From Neofusicoccum parvum (Eukaryota; Ascomycota; Dothideomycetes; Botryosphaeriales; Botryosphaeriaceae): a DNA stretch of 64,000 nucleotides. The DNA lies in assembly GCA_020912385.1 (NCBI GenBank), contig CP087207.1, positions 1,116,001 through 1,180,000 of the forward strand, given 5' to 3'. Positions within the stretch are counted from its first letter, which is position 1. Each line of letters starts with the position of its first letter. Shown here piece after piece: positions 33,194 through 44,168 of this stretch. A program made the translations under genes and the position numbers. The notes under the pieces were generated by a model. That model had not been told where the DNA came from. It ran no database searches and was given only the letters and a program-made list of their open reading frames with translations.

Positions 33194-36100
33194 TTTGAGG
33201 TGTAGTGAAAGGCAGAACTCGATCGCAGATCGGTTAGTGAGTGTAGAAAAGAGTGAATGTGCTGAAAGACTGAAGTGAACGACTGTGCTGGTGAGAAAAG
33301 CGCTGTGGACGGAGAGGGCTGGCGTTTATATATCACCGTCCCGCGACACCAACCCGGCAGCATCTCGAGATGCCATATCGTGCGCCGGAGCGAGTGGCGT
33401 CGTGACTTGAAACTTCCAAGGCCTCTCCGTGCTGCTCTAGAACAAAAGCACTCTATGTTTCAATCTATATCACTTGGCAGGGCACCGTTCCCGCCGCGCT
33501 GGTGAGGGCTGGAGCAGGAACGAGGATTAGGGGTGGAGGCAGGCGATCACGCCGGCACGGTGGAAATTTCCGGGGATGCGGCGCAAGCACTTTCAGGACG
33601 CTGTCCCCGCTGGCTACCCTCATCAAGTCTTCTTGGCCGCGCTTGGCAGCATCAGAATGCAGTAAGCGGTGTTCGGTGTGCGCCGGGAGTTGCGCAGGGG
33701 ACCAATGGTCAGGCAAGCTGCCAGGCCAGGGGCCAGATGAGCTTGGCTTCGATCTTAATCCGTCGGCCCTCGCCGCCTTTTTCGCGACAGCAGAACCCTC
33801 CGCTTTCCTGGCATTTCCGCTCTGCCTAAGGATGCTTGGCCTTGCTTGGCGACATCGGCTGGGTGTTGAAACACACGCGCTCGGCCCGAACAGCGAACAG
33901 CCCCCAGCTAGCCCGTCTGTCCCGCTTCTCGTGTTTGCACAAAGCGAGCTTTCAGGCGGCCGGCTGTGCCCACTAGCTGCCTTGATCCGGCTTCTCTGAA
34001 CGCTTTCAGCGACGCGCGGGATAGGTAGTCCAGACAAGTCGAGACACCGTCGCACGGCAGGACCGTGGTGCTGCAGGCTGTGGCATGCAGAAAATAGCAC
34101 CAATCGCAGGTGCCGCGGGAAATACTGCGAAGTCATGCCTGTATTGCTCGGCAAATGTTGTGCCACGCCCAGCCGCATCCTACAGTCACCTGAGAGCGTC
34201 TCTCCGCCAAGCAATCGAAGCTCCCGGCTCTCGCTTGACAGCGCTCCCAGTATCCACCATCATGCACGGATATCTCCTCCACTGGCAGCTCTTCGCTTGC
34301 ACCGATACGACCGGTTCTCAATGCTTCCAGAAGCCTTCTCATCGATCCACTGCGGAAAGGGGGAACTATCGCGACACAGTGATACTACGAGTATAGGCCT
34401 GAATAGTATATTGTAGAGGATTATAGGGTGGGAACAGCCGGCGGAGACAGTTTGTCCGGATGCCCTGTTTCAATGCGTGAAAGAGCTGCTTGTCCTGCAT
34501 GCCAAATAAGTTCGGAGTTACGGGTGAACGAAACGGCCGCCAGTCCGCGATACGCGCCGTTTCACAACCCATTCTTTTCCTAGACTCCGGAGAAATTCAG
34601 GTCGAAGATCCGACCCGTGTTACCTTGGCAATGACAATGCGAATAGAGATGGCCCGTCTCCAGGCTCCACTTTACACCGCCCCCAATCCTGTCTTGAGCC
34701 TTCGGACCACCCAGCAAAGCTTTGGCATGGCCCACGTGCATTTGTTTCTGCATACCTATCTCCACGCCGTCTAGTCAGGAGAGGTACCGCAGTTGGAACG
34801 AGATGGGACTAGGACTGATGGTGATCCCACCATTACTATCATCTCTCGAATCTCTCCTTTCCGTGGACCGACCTCGCGTTTAGCTGAGGATCTTGTCACT
34901 CGATTCCACAAGCAACTACCCTCACAGAGCCACTGTTGAGTAGAGGCTATGTCGACACTTGAAGGTGACCAAAAGTCGACAATCGCTTGTTTGCGAAGAT
35001 CGCAGTACCCGTCTCGTTCGTCCATCCATGCATCTGTCGCCTCAAGGAGGAGACATCCTATGTGAATCGAAGGCTTCGACACGCCACAACCACTTCCATA
35101 TATCGCAGCAGTGTGGCTTGTAGGTGCTCCTTCAAGGATTTGAAAAGAACAGCTCCGGAGGCTTGATTACTGCGGAACAATGAAGGCGTCAAGTGGGTGG
35201 GCCTTTTGCTTGCCCAGCGACGCGACACATTCACTGAAACTTCGGAAAGCGATGCGGAACCAAACATTGTTCAGGTGCAGTTTTTGCGGCTAAACACTCA
35301 GTAAACTAGCTCCGCGCCATGCAGCGTTCGTGTTACAGACTCACCCTATAGCCAGGACCTACGGGCCGACGAAGCATATCACCAGCAGAGCGCCCACATG
35401 TCACAATAGAGGTATTTCACAAAGCTGTGCGACACTGGCGGTGGACCTCGGTTTCAGGCCGAGTCTCTTTTGAGCCCATGGCAACCAGCCCTACTTTATC
35501 TTGCCCGGCCGCCCTACGACATGATCCATCCGTGTTTTGCAACTCGACGTCAGTCTGCATTTTATTTAACATCAGCGTGAAAAGCCTTGGCAACGACTTT
35601 TGTAAGGGTTGGTTTGATAAGGCCGAGCTTGGCAAGTGTTCATTTTGGCAAATCTTTCCTTGAAGCAGTATTCTTTTACTCTGAACACCAGGCTTCGTAC
35701 AAGACAAAGCTCGTCATCGGGAACCCTTCGCTCTTCTGGTTTTTCTTTTTCCGTCTTGAATGCTTCGGGCCCGAGGCGCACCGAAATTATCTCCGACCGC
35801 GCCGCAAAGCGAGACCACGAGGGCAACAGGAACACAAAAAGGAAAACAGAGCAAGCAGGCACCATTGAAGAAGATCCCGGCCAGGGCAGAAGCATGGCGC
35901 GCAGACATGTCGTCGCCAGAAGCTTTTGCAGCAGGGCGTCAAAGCTTGGCTGTGCCGGGTTGCCGCGCAAGCGACCGCAACGCAATCGTTTTGCCCGATT
36001 GGGGCATCGACTTCATGCGGCTAGCCCCGATGCGGCGCTGCCTGCGCGGCCGCCGTGGGCCTCGCTGACGCAACTGCGCGTGTCTACTCGAAACCTGTCC

Positions 36101-36198
36101 GCTCGTCTCCCGCCCAGCGGCTCCAGGCAGATCTGCAGCTCTCCCGCGAGCCTCCAGCCGAATCTTATCGAGACGTCGCCGACGCGCCCCGCCAGGCC
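33194..36198. other. Intergenic, 3.0 kb, largest gap
   Basis: Divergent region between the pectate lyase and the Zn2Cys6 gene. Contains the pectate lyase TATA box. Open frames such as 33465-34214 (-) and 35636-36198 (+) overlap other frames and show no domains. I cannot identify a gene, tRNA or repeat. An intron-rich gene without family features could be missed here. Confidence 0.45.
33325..33332 (-). promoter_or_regulatory. TATA box of the pectate lyase gene
   Basis: TATATAAA on the minus strand, 132 bp upstream of the start codon, the best TATA match in the window. Confidence 0.6.
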
Positions 36199-37902
36199 AT
36201 GGTCGGCGTGCCCGGCCGCTCCAAGGGCTGCCAGACGTGTCGCCGCCGGCGCATCAGGTGCGGTCAGTTTGGTGTCGCACGCCTGCTGGTGCCGTGTTGT
36301 GCGTGAGCTGACGGACCCCCAGACCAGCGTCGACCGGGCTGCAGCAATTGCCGGCGCTCAGGGCGCCCATGCGAAGGCTACCCGGACACCACCTTCATCC
36401 AGGTGCGCTTCGTCGACCCTGCAGCGCCAGACAGCGCTGAAACCGCCCTCCACCATCCTCTGCCAGCGCCGGGCGCCGCTCCGTTTCCATCCTGTCCTTC
36501 GCATGGGCGCCCGGCTGCAACCGCTGCTGGGTGGCATCCCGCGTTGGCGCCTGCCTCGACGTCGTCGGAGTCTGAAAGAGCATCCATTCCACCGTCCACG
36601 TCCCTGACGCCAGCCACCGACCCGGAGACGCTCGAGTACGACGAGCTGCTGCCCATCCAGGACGCCCCAGCCCTCGCACCCGCCACCGTCCCCGCCGCCC
36701 TCCCGCTCACCGCCTTCCAAGACGCCATCTTCATCACCTACACCCGCTCGCACCTCCTCCGCGGCGTGAACGACTACTCCACCCTCTTCCAAACCCTCTC
36801 CCCGCCCTCCGCCCACCCCCTCACCTCCGCCTCGCTCATCGCCCTCTCAACCACCTACTTCGCCCTCTCGCACCCGTCCGCCCCGTCCCTCCGCCTCCGC
36901 AGCCACGCCCGCTACGCCACCGCCCTCTCCGCCGTCAACGCCGCCCTCTCCGCGGGCCCATCACCGCCCATCGCCGACGCCCTCACCGCCGTGGTCGCCC
37001 TGGCCCTGCACGAGTTCCTGGCGCCGACCGCGCCGGCCGCCTGGCTGCCGCACTGCCTGGGGCTGGCGCGGCTGTTCGAGCTGCGGGGCGCGCGCGCCGT
37101 CGCCGCCCACCCCGGCCTGCGCGCCCTGTTCGAGACCACCCGGCCGGTCGTCATCGTCGCCGCGCTGGCCGCCCGCCGCCGCTGCGTCTTCGCCCGCGAG
37201 GAGTGGCGCCGCGTGCCGTGGGAGGGCGCTGGCGGCGGCGGCGCGCCGAAGGACCGCGTGCACCTGCTCATGGACCTGCTGGTCGAGGGGCCCGGGTTGC
37301 TGGAGGAGAGGGCGTGGGTGGAGCGGGGGGCGGGCGGGCGGGGGGAGGAGCGGCGGAGGGCGTTGCTGCGGAGGGCGCGGGAGCTTCTCCGGGCGCTGGA
37401 GGCGTGGAAGCGTGAGTGGGAGCGCGAGTATCCCAGCACCCGGACGGAGGTGCCGCCGGTGAGCGAGCCGCCGGTGGGGCTGGATGCGGCGGGGGCGGTG
37501 CGGCCGCTGTGGGCGACGGTGTGGCATTACGGGTGCTTGTACTTTGGGAACGTGACGGCGTTGTACTGCGCCACGCACATCTTCTTGCTCGCTTTCGCGA
37601 GGAGCGTCTCGGAGCCTGGAGCGTGTGTGGAAGGGGATGCGGGGGCACGCGCGTTGTATGACTCTGCGACGGAGATATGCCGAAGCGTGGACTACCATCT
37701 GTTGGACTGTCAGAACGGCGCGGGGAGTTTCTTCTTGTTGTTTCCCCTGCGCATGGCGTGGCAGGCTTTTGGAAGCGGAGCGAGTGCTGAGGCCAAGTGG
37801 GTAGAGCAGGTTCTGGACAACATCAGCCGCGGGTCGAGAGGGAGGTGGTTGGTGGCCAACCATCTCGCTCAGCCAAACCTGACCAACACAGGTCCTTCTT
37901 AG
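36199..37902 (+). CDS. Zn2Cys6 transcription factor with Fungal_trans_2-type domain
   Basis: Exon 1 (36199-36262) and exon 2 (36323-37902) give 547 residues. The binuclear zinc cluster is at the very N-terminus, starting C-QT-C-RRRRIR-C and continuing DQRRPG-C-SN-C-RRSGRP-C, with the 60-nt intron cutting inside it after the third cysteine, a common intron position in this class. After a Pro/Ser-rich linker (about 55-155) the C-terminal region has the helical pattern of the Fungal_trans_2 (DUF3468) type, for example FQDAIFITYTRSHLLRG, followed by HEFL...WLPHCLGLARLFELRG and the ARRRCVFAREEWRRVPW segment. It should act in the nucleus as a pathway regulator; its target is unknown. It lies between the pectate lyase and the But2-like secreted protein, so control of neighbouring secreted genes is possible but only inferred from position. 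The coding DNA is exceptionally GC-rich. Confidence 0.9.
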
Positions 37903-38360
37903 GATGCCACCGCAAATTTACATATATCTAAGACCCGGAGACCGTGTCCGACCTTCGGCACAATACAAAAGGAGGCACACCTCGTTTGTTTTCCATGGTG
38001 GAAACCGCCGACGCCGAGCTGGCAACCAATATCTTACCACCTAAAGCAGAACAACCATTTGCCCAGGTAGGCCTCACGCACTAACAACCAGCTCCTTATC
38101 GGCACGAATATCTCAACTCTGCATGTGGTGTTTCACCCATCTTGCGGTAATCTGTAGATTTTGACCAGCTATCTTTCCAAAAACGAACAACCCAGATCGT
38201 GGCAAAATATCAATACCAGTATATACATTAACCATGCCGGAGCCACCGATACGGGACACGATAGAGACAGACTGCGCATCTCGAAGCAAAAGGAAGCACC
38301 AAAGCAGCCAAATATCTACAAGCCTCGCCCCTCCACGCCCACCCCACCCTCACCGACTGA
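37903..38360. other. Intergenic between convergent genes
   Basis: 3' flanks of the Zn2Cys6 gene and the But2-like gene. Nothing else seen. Confidence 0.5.
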
Positions 38361-38921
38361 CTAACAGTTGTACGTCAACCTCAACCCGGCCGTCTCGGTC
38401 TGGAAGAAGCCGATGAACCCGGCGTCCTGGCCCTCGACCCCGACGCGGTAGTTCATGGTCGGGCTGCACACGCCGTTGGCGACGACGAGGCGGGTGTCGC
38501 CCTGGGCGGCCAGGGCGGGCAGCTGGGTGCCGACGAGGGAGACCTTGCCGGGCGCGCTGGCCCACGTGTCCGCGACGCTGACGTCGCGGTCGAGCGAGAA
38601 GAAGTCCAGCCGCGCGCCGCCCTCGAGCCCGCGGTAGCCGGCCGGGAAGAAGAGCTCGAGCTGGCAGCCGTACGCGCCCGCCGGGATGCCGGTGAACTGC
38701 ACCTCCGTCGCCCACTGGTGCTCCTTGTTGGCCGCCTGCGACGTGTACACGTACGCGTGGTTGCCCGTGTTGTGCGTCGGCTCGTCTTGGATCAGCTGCA
38801 TGAGCGTCGTGGGGTAGGCGATGCTGCAGGCCCGCGGGTTGAGCGTGCTGTCCGCGGCGGGAAGGGCCGCCGTGAGGGAGGCGCCGGTGAGGAGGGCGGA
38901 GGCGATGGTGGTGAAATGCAT
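38361..38921 (-). CDS. Small secreted But2-domain-like protein
   Basis: Single exon, 186 residues. Signal peptide about 1-20 (MHFTTIASALLTGASLTAAL). The mature domain matches the pattern of fungal ubiquitin-3-binding-protein But2 C-terminal-like secreted proteins: an early Cys (PRACSIAYPTTL), a WATEVQFTGIPAGAYGCQLE strand pair, FFPAGYRGLEGGARLDFF, a SVADTWASAP loop, and a terminal GFIGFFQTE...TYNC. The four cysteines suggest two disulfides. Despite the family name, these proteins are extracellular and common in plant-associated fungi; their role is unknown. A TATAAA box lies 140 bp upstream and the ATG is the first available. Confidence 0.85.
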   Translation of the reverse strand: MHFTTIASALLTGASLTAALPAADSTLNPRACSIAYPTTLMQLIQDEPTHNTGNHAYVYTSQAANKEHQWATEVQFTGIPAGAYGCQLELFFPAGYRGLEGGARLDFFSLDRDVSVADTWASAPGKVSLVGTQLPALAAQGDTRLVVANGVCSPTMNYRVGVEGQDAGFIGFFQTETAGLRLTYNC

Positions 38922-40004
38922 TTTCGGATGTGAGGGCTTTTGTGAGTTTGGTGGTGTGGATGAAATGGTTTGGTGTTTGGAATGAGGTGAGGAGGATGGA
39001 GAAGACTGCTGATTTGAATTGTTGGATGAAGATCAAATTGAACGAGGAGACGCATGATAATTTATATCTCTACAATTTCCGTCATGTCGGTGGCCCAACT
39101 CATCGGTTCAGGAATAGACACAGCCCTCACGGCTGGCTGCGGTATCACCATCACCAGTCACTACTGCGAGAGAAGAGCCCGTGATGGCATCGTAGCATCT
39201 ACCGAGAGACAGCACTCGTATAGATTACCGCTGGATCGTGAGTGAAGGATGTGGAGTAAGACGGGGCTTTGCGCGTGGAGAGACCGTACCTTCGTTTTCG
39301 CCTTCGCTGCAAACACTTTCCTCTCCAAAGTATGGCGTTCTGCCACACATCCTCTGTGTAACCTGACAAGCATGTGGCGGAGGCGGCCATGTGAAAAGTG
39401 GATGCGACGTAGAAAGCCGGTTGGAGGATGCCAAGATTAATGGCGTACCGTAAATGTCTGCCTGGGAGCCAGGATTGCGGGGTGAGCAAAATTGTGTTCT
39501 ATTTCTGTCAGCGGCGCTGGACAGCGAGGGATGACATTACGTGAACGGGAAATCACGGGATCCCCAGGCGGTGGTGGCTTATCCAGCCCGCGTTCAGCTG
39601 CCAAGTCCTGTCATCAGCCTTGTCACCACTCACTGGCTCTGCTGTGGCTGCGGTGCTACCGGAACGCGACATTGGTAATGACAGAGTCAGATAGCCGCAG
39701 CAATCGGCCTGTAGTTAAGCCACCTTTGTAATCCACATAGAAACTCCGTGTAGAGGCAAGACGCACTCACGACCGTGGCGAGCAAGTGCTCAGCCCTCCG
39801 TGCACGGACAGGTGATGACCATATACTCGGCTCCTATACGAATTCAATCCTGACTTGACGCCTATGATATTCCATGCTGATCCAGGATTAATATACATCA
39901 TGATTGGCCACATTCGGGGCTAGTGACCAGTGACTTTTATGATCCTCCAATGCAATCCTTCAGTTAAACAAGCCAAAAGAGGAAGTGAACATTTGAAAGC
40001 GTAC
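38922..40004. other. Intergenic, 1.1 kb
   Basis: Both flanking genes are on the minus strand: promoter of the But2-like gene on the left, 3' flank of the DUF1295 gene on the right. No gene recognised. Confidence 0.5.
39061..39066 (-). promoter_or_regulatory. TATA box of the But2-like gene
   Basis: TATAAA on the minus strand, 140 bp upstream of the ATG. Confidence 0.5.
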
Positions 40005-42055
40005 CTAGCCACGCAGAGCAACACGGATGCCTCTCTCGAGGATGACGCCACCTGCTCCAGCAGCAAGGACCGCCCAGGTCCACTTGTTCTGGAACTCCTG
40101 CAGACGCGGCCAGAAACTGTTTTTCTCGCGCTTGTACTCCTGGAGTTGCTGGTACTTGAGCGGGTTCTCCTTGGTATAGCGTTCCTCTTGACTGGCCTCG
40201 TTCTCCTTGTCACCACCGATGAATCGGAGGAAGACGTAGTTGGCAACAGGTCCAAGGACCGCAATCGGGTGAAGGATGCCGGCACTGTAGAGAAGAACGG
40301 GGAAAGAGATGTGGATTAGGGCATCGCCAAGGTAGCTTTGACGCAGTCAGCCTACGTTTTTCGTGAAACACACAGGAGTGGGGAACTCACTTTGGGTGCC
40401 TAACGATGCTCCAAACGCCCTCGCGGTTCAGCTCGGAGCTCTTCTTCTTGTGAGACTCAAGCTGAGTGTCTCCGAGGACCTCCAGGGCGTATCCGGTGGT
40501 GAACCTAAGTCATTCATCAGCGCAGTCCTTGATGCCGCCCGAGGAAAGGTTTAACGAACAAGAAGACGGCAAGACTGTGGAACACAGAAGCATTCTCCGG
40601 GAGAGGGGAAGCTCGAGCGCTTTCCACACCAGCACGGAATGGGAGAGTGAACGGCAGAGAGATCAAGGTCTGTACAACGGCCTCAGGCAGGTACAGACTG
40701 AACAAGGCCTTGTTCCAAAACCCGGGATCCTGCTTCGCCGCAGTGTAACGAGGATCGTCTTTTCCACGCTTGACAGAGCGAGTGGCGATCTGGTAGAAGA
40801 GGCGAACACCCCAGGCAGAGACCTGGGTAAGCAAGACCTTCTCCGGGTAAGTAATCGTCGACCAGGCTTCTGAGAGTGACAAGCCATCGTAGACGACGCG
40901 GGTCCCGACGGCACTCCACCAAGCATTGGTAACCACGCCAGCAGGCCAAAGCCAGTCCTTACCTTCCGCCCTGTCTGTGTAGCGAGAGACGCCGTATGCG
41001 ATGGCGGAGAGGCCGGTGTGGAGGCCGAAGGATGGGAGGATGCTGGACTGCAGCAGGCCAATTGCGGTGGCATTGATCGGATTATTGGGACGAGTCGAGA
41101 AGTGCGAGCCAAGTCTGTCTTGCTCTGCACCTGAGGGGATGTTCCTCGTCGACCAGCTCGATGCGCCTGGCGTGGCTTCGACGGGATTGGTGGGACGAAT
41201 GCTGAAGTGGGCAGCGTAGCGGTCTTGCTCAGCAGCAGAGCCAACACGGTCTGTCTTGTTTGGAATGGGGTGGCCTCCAAACCAGCCCTCGTATCTGTCT
41301 TGCTCTGCACCAGAGGTGTGAGGAAGCCTCTCGTTGATCTTGTCTATGGGGATCGGCTTGCCGCCAAACCACCCCTCGTAACGATCCTGCTCCGCTCCTG
41401 AGGTGTGAGGCAACTTCTCTGAGATTTCGCTCGCAGAGGGGCCTTTTCCGCCAAACCACCTGCCGTAGCGGTCTTGTTCGGCGCCGGAAGTGTGAGGCAG
41501 CTTTTCTGAGAGCTCGCGCGCGGAGGGTGCTTTGCCTCCAAACCAGCCGCCGTAGCGATCCTGTTCGGCGCCGGATGTCTTTGGGAGCTTGTCTTGGATT
41601 TGTTCAGCCGATGGAGCCTTTCCTCCGAACCAGCCTCCATAGCGGTCCTGCTCAGCTCCCGAAGTCTGCGGGAGGTTCTTCTGGATGTCATCGGCCGAAG
41701 GGCCCTTCCCTCCAAACCAGCCGCCATAGCGGTCTTGTTCAGCACCCGAGGTCTTCGAGAATGCTTCTTGCGCCTTCTCTTGAACCTGGTCGGCAGTAGG
41801 AGCCTTGCGTCCAAACCAGCCTCCGAAACGGTCCTGTTCGGCACCGGAGTCCTTGGGAAGGTTGGGAAGGTTGTCTTGGATCTTGTCCTGGATCTGGTCG
41901 ACGGACGGAGCCTTGCCGCCGAACCAGCCCCCGTAGCGGTCCTGCTCGGCGCCAGCACCCTGGGGGAGGTTCTGCAGGTTGATGGAAGGGGAGTCCTTGA
42001 CGGGATTGGTCGGATTGGCTCCCAAATGGGAGCCATAGCGGTCTTGCTCAGCCAT
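40005..42055 (-). CDS. DUF1295 membrane protein with AEQDR-repeat N-terminus
   Basis: Exons 42055-40560, 40504-40391 and 40335-40005 give 646 residues. The C-terminal about 315 residues (from 331) form a polytopic membrane domain of the DUF1295/steroid-5-alpha-reductase-like type: LGLSAIAYG-like helices, LLTQVSAWGVRLFYQIATRS, then GVWSIVRHPNYLGD, the NADPH-linked RHPNYLG motif of that superfamily, and GGDKENEASQEERY. The N-terminal 330 residues are unusual: 11 copies of AEQDR, most in a tandem unit of about 29 residues (GAEQDRYGGWFGGKAPS plus a charged amphipathic segment ending in LPxTS). Intron 1 uses a GTTCGT donor; an apparent donor a few bases downstream would break the frame. The last cytoplasmic segment is LERGIRVALRG. 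Likely located in an organelle membrane; the enzymatic role of DUF1295 proteins in fungi is not established. Confidence 0.88.
41272..41953 (-). repeat. Tandem AEQDR coding repeats
   Basis: DNA encoding residues 35-262 of the DUF1295 protein. Units are 87 nt (29 codons) in the middle of the array and 99-108 nt at its 5' end. The first half of each unit (AEQDRYGGWFGGK) is nearly invariant, while the second half (helix-like, ending LPxTS) varies. Synonymous positions differ between copies, so the array is not freshly amplified. Confidence 0.85.
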
Positions 42056-42386
42056 TGGGACGGGTGCGACAGCAATTGGATGAAGACGAGATGGGGCGAG
42101 AGGCAGGCGTGACGGGCGAGGAGGGGTTTATTATGGTTACGCGCATTCTGCAGCTCGACAGGGCAGCTGCGCGCCTGGGGTGAGCTCCTCCGCAGATGAC
42201 GTCGCAATGTATCATAGCTCCCGCGGCCGCGGATCCCCGCGATCGCGTTTGCTAAGCGATGTCGCTCTTCCCCGCCAACGCCTTGCACGTCCGAACGGTG
42301 TGCGGGCCAGACGGAACCACTGCATCGGGGCAAGCTCGGAGTCGTGGGCAGGAGCCGTGCTGAACGGAAATCTTTGATTCTATCTC
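42056..42386. other. Short intergenic, co-directional genes
   Basis: Promoter of the DUF1295 gene and 3' flank of the aminotransferase. Nothing else seen. Confidence 0.5.
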
Positions 42387-43902
42387 TCACTGGATGTACT
42401 TCTTGAGGCCCCTCAGTCTCTCCTGAGCAAGCTCTAGCACATCGTCGTTCTTGCACACAGCAAACCGCAGCCAGTCCTCAACGATGTGTGCGTTGCCCGG
42501 CGTAAAGAACTCGGTGGGCGGGATAGCGGCAAGACCAAGCTCCTTGATCAGGAACCACGAGAGCTTAAAGTCGCGCGGGCGCTCGGCCACATGCGGCGGG
42601 AAGTCGTAGCCCTCGGGAAGCTTCACCTTGGACATGTTGACGAGGACAAAGTACCCGCCCTCAGGGATCGAGTAAGGCATGCCCAACTCATCCCAGATGG
42701 AATTGAATTTGTCCATCTTGCCCTTCATCTCCTTCTTCGACTCGTCCCAGAAATTGTACTTGTCCGCTTCCTCGAATGCGACAGCAGTGGCCTCTTGCAG
42801 CGGGCTGACACTGCTGTAGCAGATACGGGTGTGAGCAGCGCTGACGTATTTGATCAAATGCTCCGGGCCGATCAACCAGCCCACTCTCCAGCCGGTGGCG
42901 TAGAAGTTCTTGCCTCCAGATCCCACAGTTATGGTGCGCTCGGCGACCTCGGGCGACAGCGTTGCAATGCGCGTAAAGGGGACGTAGAAGAGACGGTCGT
43001 ACACCTCGTCGGAGAGGATGATGAGGTTGTGCTTGACACAAATGTCGCCAAGGGCCTGCAGCTCCTCCTTGGAGAAGACCTTGCCGATCGGGTTGTGCGG
43101 GGTGTTCAGGACGATCATGCGCGTGTTCGGGGTGATGGCGGCCTCGAACTCCTCAAGGTTGATAGTCCACTCCGCAGCGGAAGTCGTCTTGGTCGCACCC
43201 TCTTTGGGAGGGTGCATGGGAACGTAGACGACCTTTCCGCCCGCCATCTCGATGTTGGAGATGTACTGGTCGAAGAACGGCTCAAACACAATGACCTCGT
43301 CGCCGGGCTCGACGAAGGCCATGAAAGCGCTGAGCATGCCCTCATTGGCGCCGGTGGTGATGGTGATCTCGGTCTCAGGGTTCAGGGTCTTGCCAAAGAA
43401 CGGCGAGTACGCATCCGCCAGCGCCTTCTTCAACCGCGGACGGCCCTTTGCGAAATCAGCGCCAATTCGTTCTGCTACGTTGTGCCTGCGTGTACCTTTG
43501 TGGGAGAGTACTGGTTGCACTCAACGCGGTCGAGGGCATGCTTCGCGGCGTCGAGGACGAACTGCGGGGGGTTGTAGCCAAAGAAGCCCTGGCCCATGTT
43601 CACGACGGGCGTGACGTCCGTTTGAGCGGCGGCCTCGTTGACAATGGACCTGTGTACGGCATAAGCGACTGCTGGTACGCTCGGGGGGAGAGGACGTACC
43701 AGACATCCTGCTTCTGGCCCGCCACTCTTGCGGCGGGCTTGTATGGATCGCGACGCGCAGCAGTAGCCGACATGGCTCGCGCGGGCAGAGAAGTGCGGGG
43801 AATTGAGGGCGGAGTGAGGCGCGAGGAAAGAGGTGTCAGCAGCTGGGGGCGCAGCGGAGAGGCAGACAAAAGACCTGAGCGCAGTAGCACCGTGGGCCGC
43901 AT
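42387..43902 (-). CDS. BNA3: Kynurenine aminotransferase (BNA3-type, PLP class I/II)
   Basis: Exons 43902-43700, 43649-43496 and 43445-42387 give 471 residues. PLP-dependent fold-type I aminotransferase converting kynurenine plus a 2-oxoacid to kynurenic acid (also acts as cysteine-conjugate lyase in relatives). Landmarks: the MGQGFFGYNPPQ start of the core, NQYSPTKGRPRL, the NTPHNPIGKV loop that contacts PLP, SDEVYDRL, the Schiff-base Lys298 in GSGGKNFYATGWRVGW, and C-terminal WLRFAVCK. The first about 42 residues (MRPTVLLRSGLLSASPLRPQ) are Arg/Ser/Leu-rich without acids, a probable mitochondrial presequence; a second in-frame Met (MSATAARRD) could give a cytosolic form. Introns are 50 nt each; exon joins restore NQYSPTKGRP exactly. 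It shares a 266-bp divergent promoter with the MGS1 homologue. Confidence 0.93.
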
Positions 43903-44168
43903 GGTCAGGTAGCTGGTGACTCTTTTTCTCGCATCCCACCCACTCACCAGTGCCCGAGGACCGATTACGTGCTTGGGGCGGGCGCCTGCGGCCATCGGCA
44001 TTTAGCTATGCGATAACGCCGATTTCGGGCCTGCCGCACGGGAAGCTCTGACACGATTGACAGGCTGCTCCAGTGACCGTGGAGCTTGCGCGCTGCAAAG
44101 CTAACGGCCCGTCGCGTCGCCCCAAATTCCAACTCCAGTGCCTTGAACTGCGCCCCGCGCGGCACATC
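43903..44168. promoter_or_regulatory. Compact bidirectional promoter
   Basis: Only 266 bp separate the divergent starts of the aminotransferase (-) and MGS1 homologue (+). No TATA box is visible on either side, as usual for housekeeping fungal promoters. Confidence 0.6.

Noticed and set aside
42486..43577. 363-codon plus-strand open frame
   Set aside because: Antisense to the aminotransferase core containing the PLP lysine.
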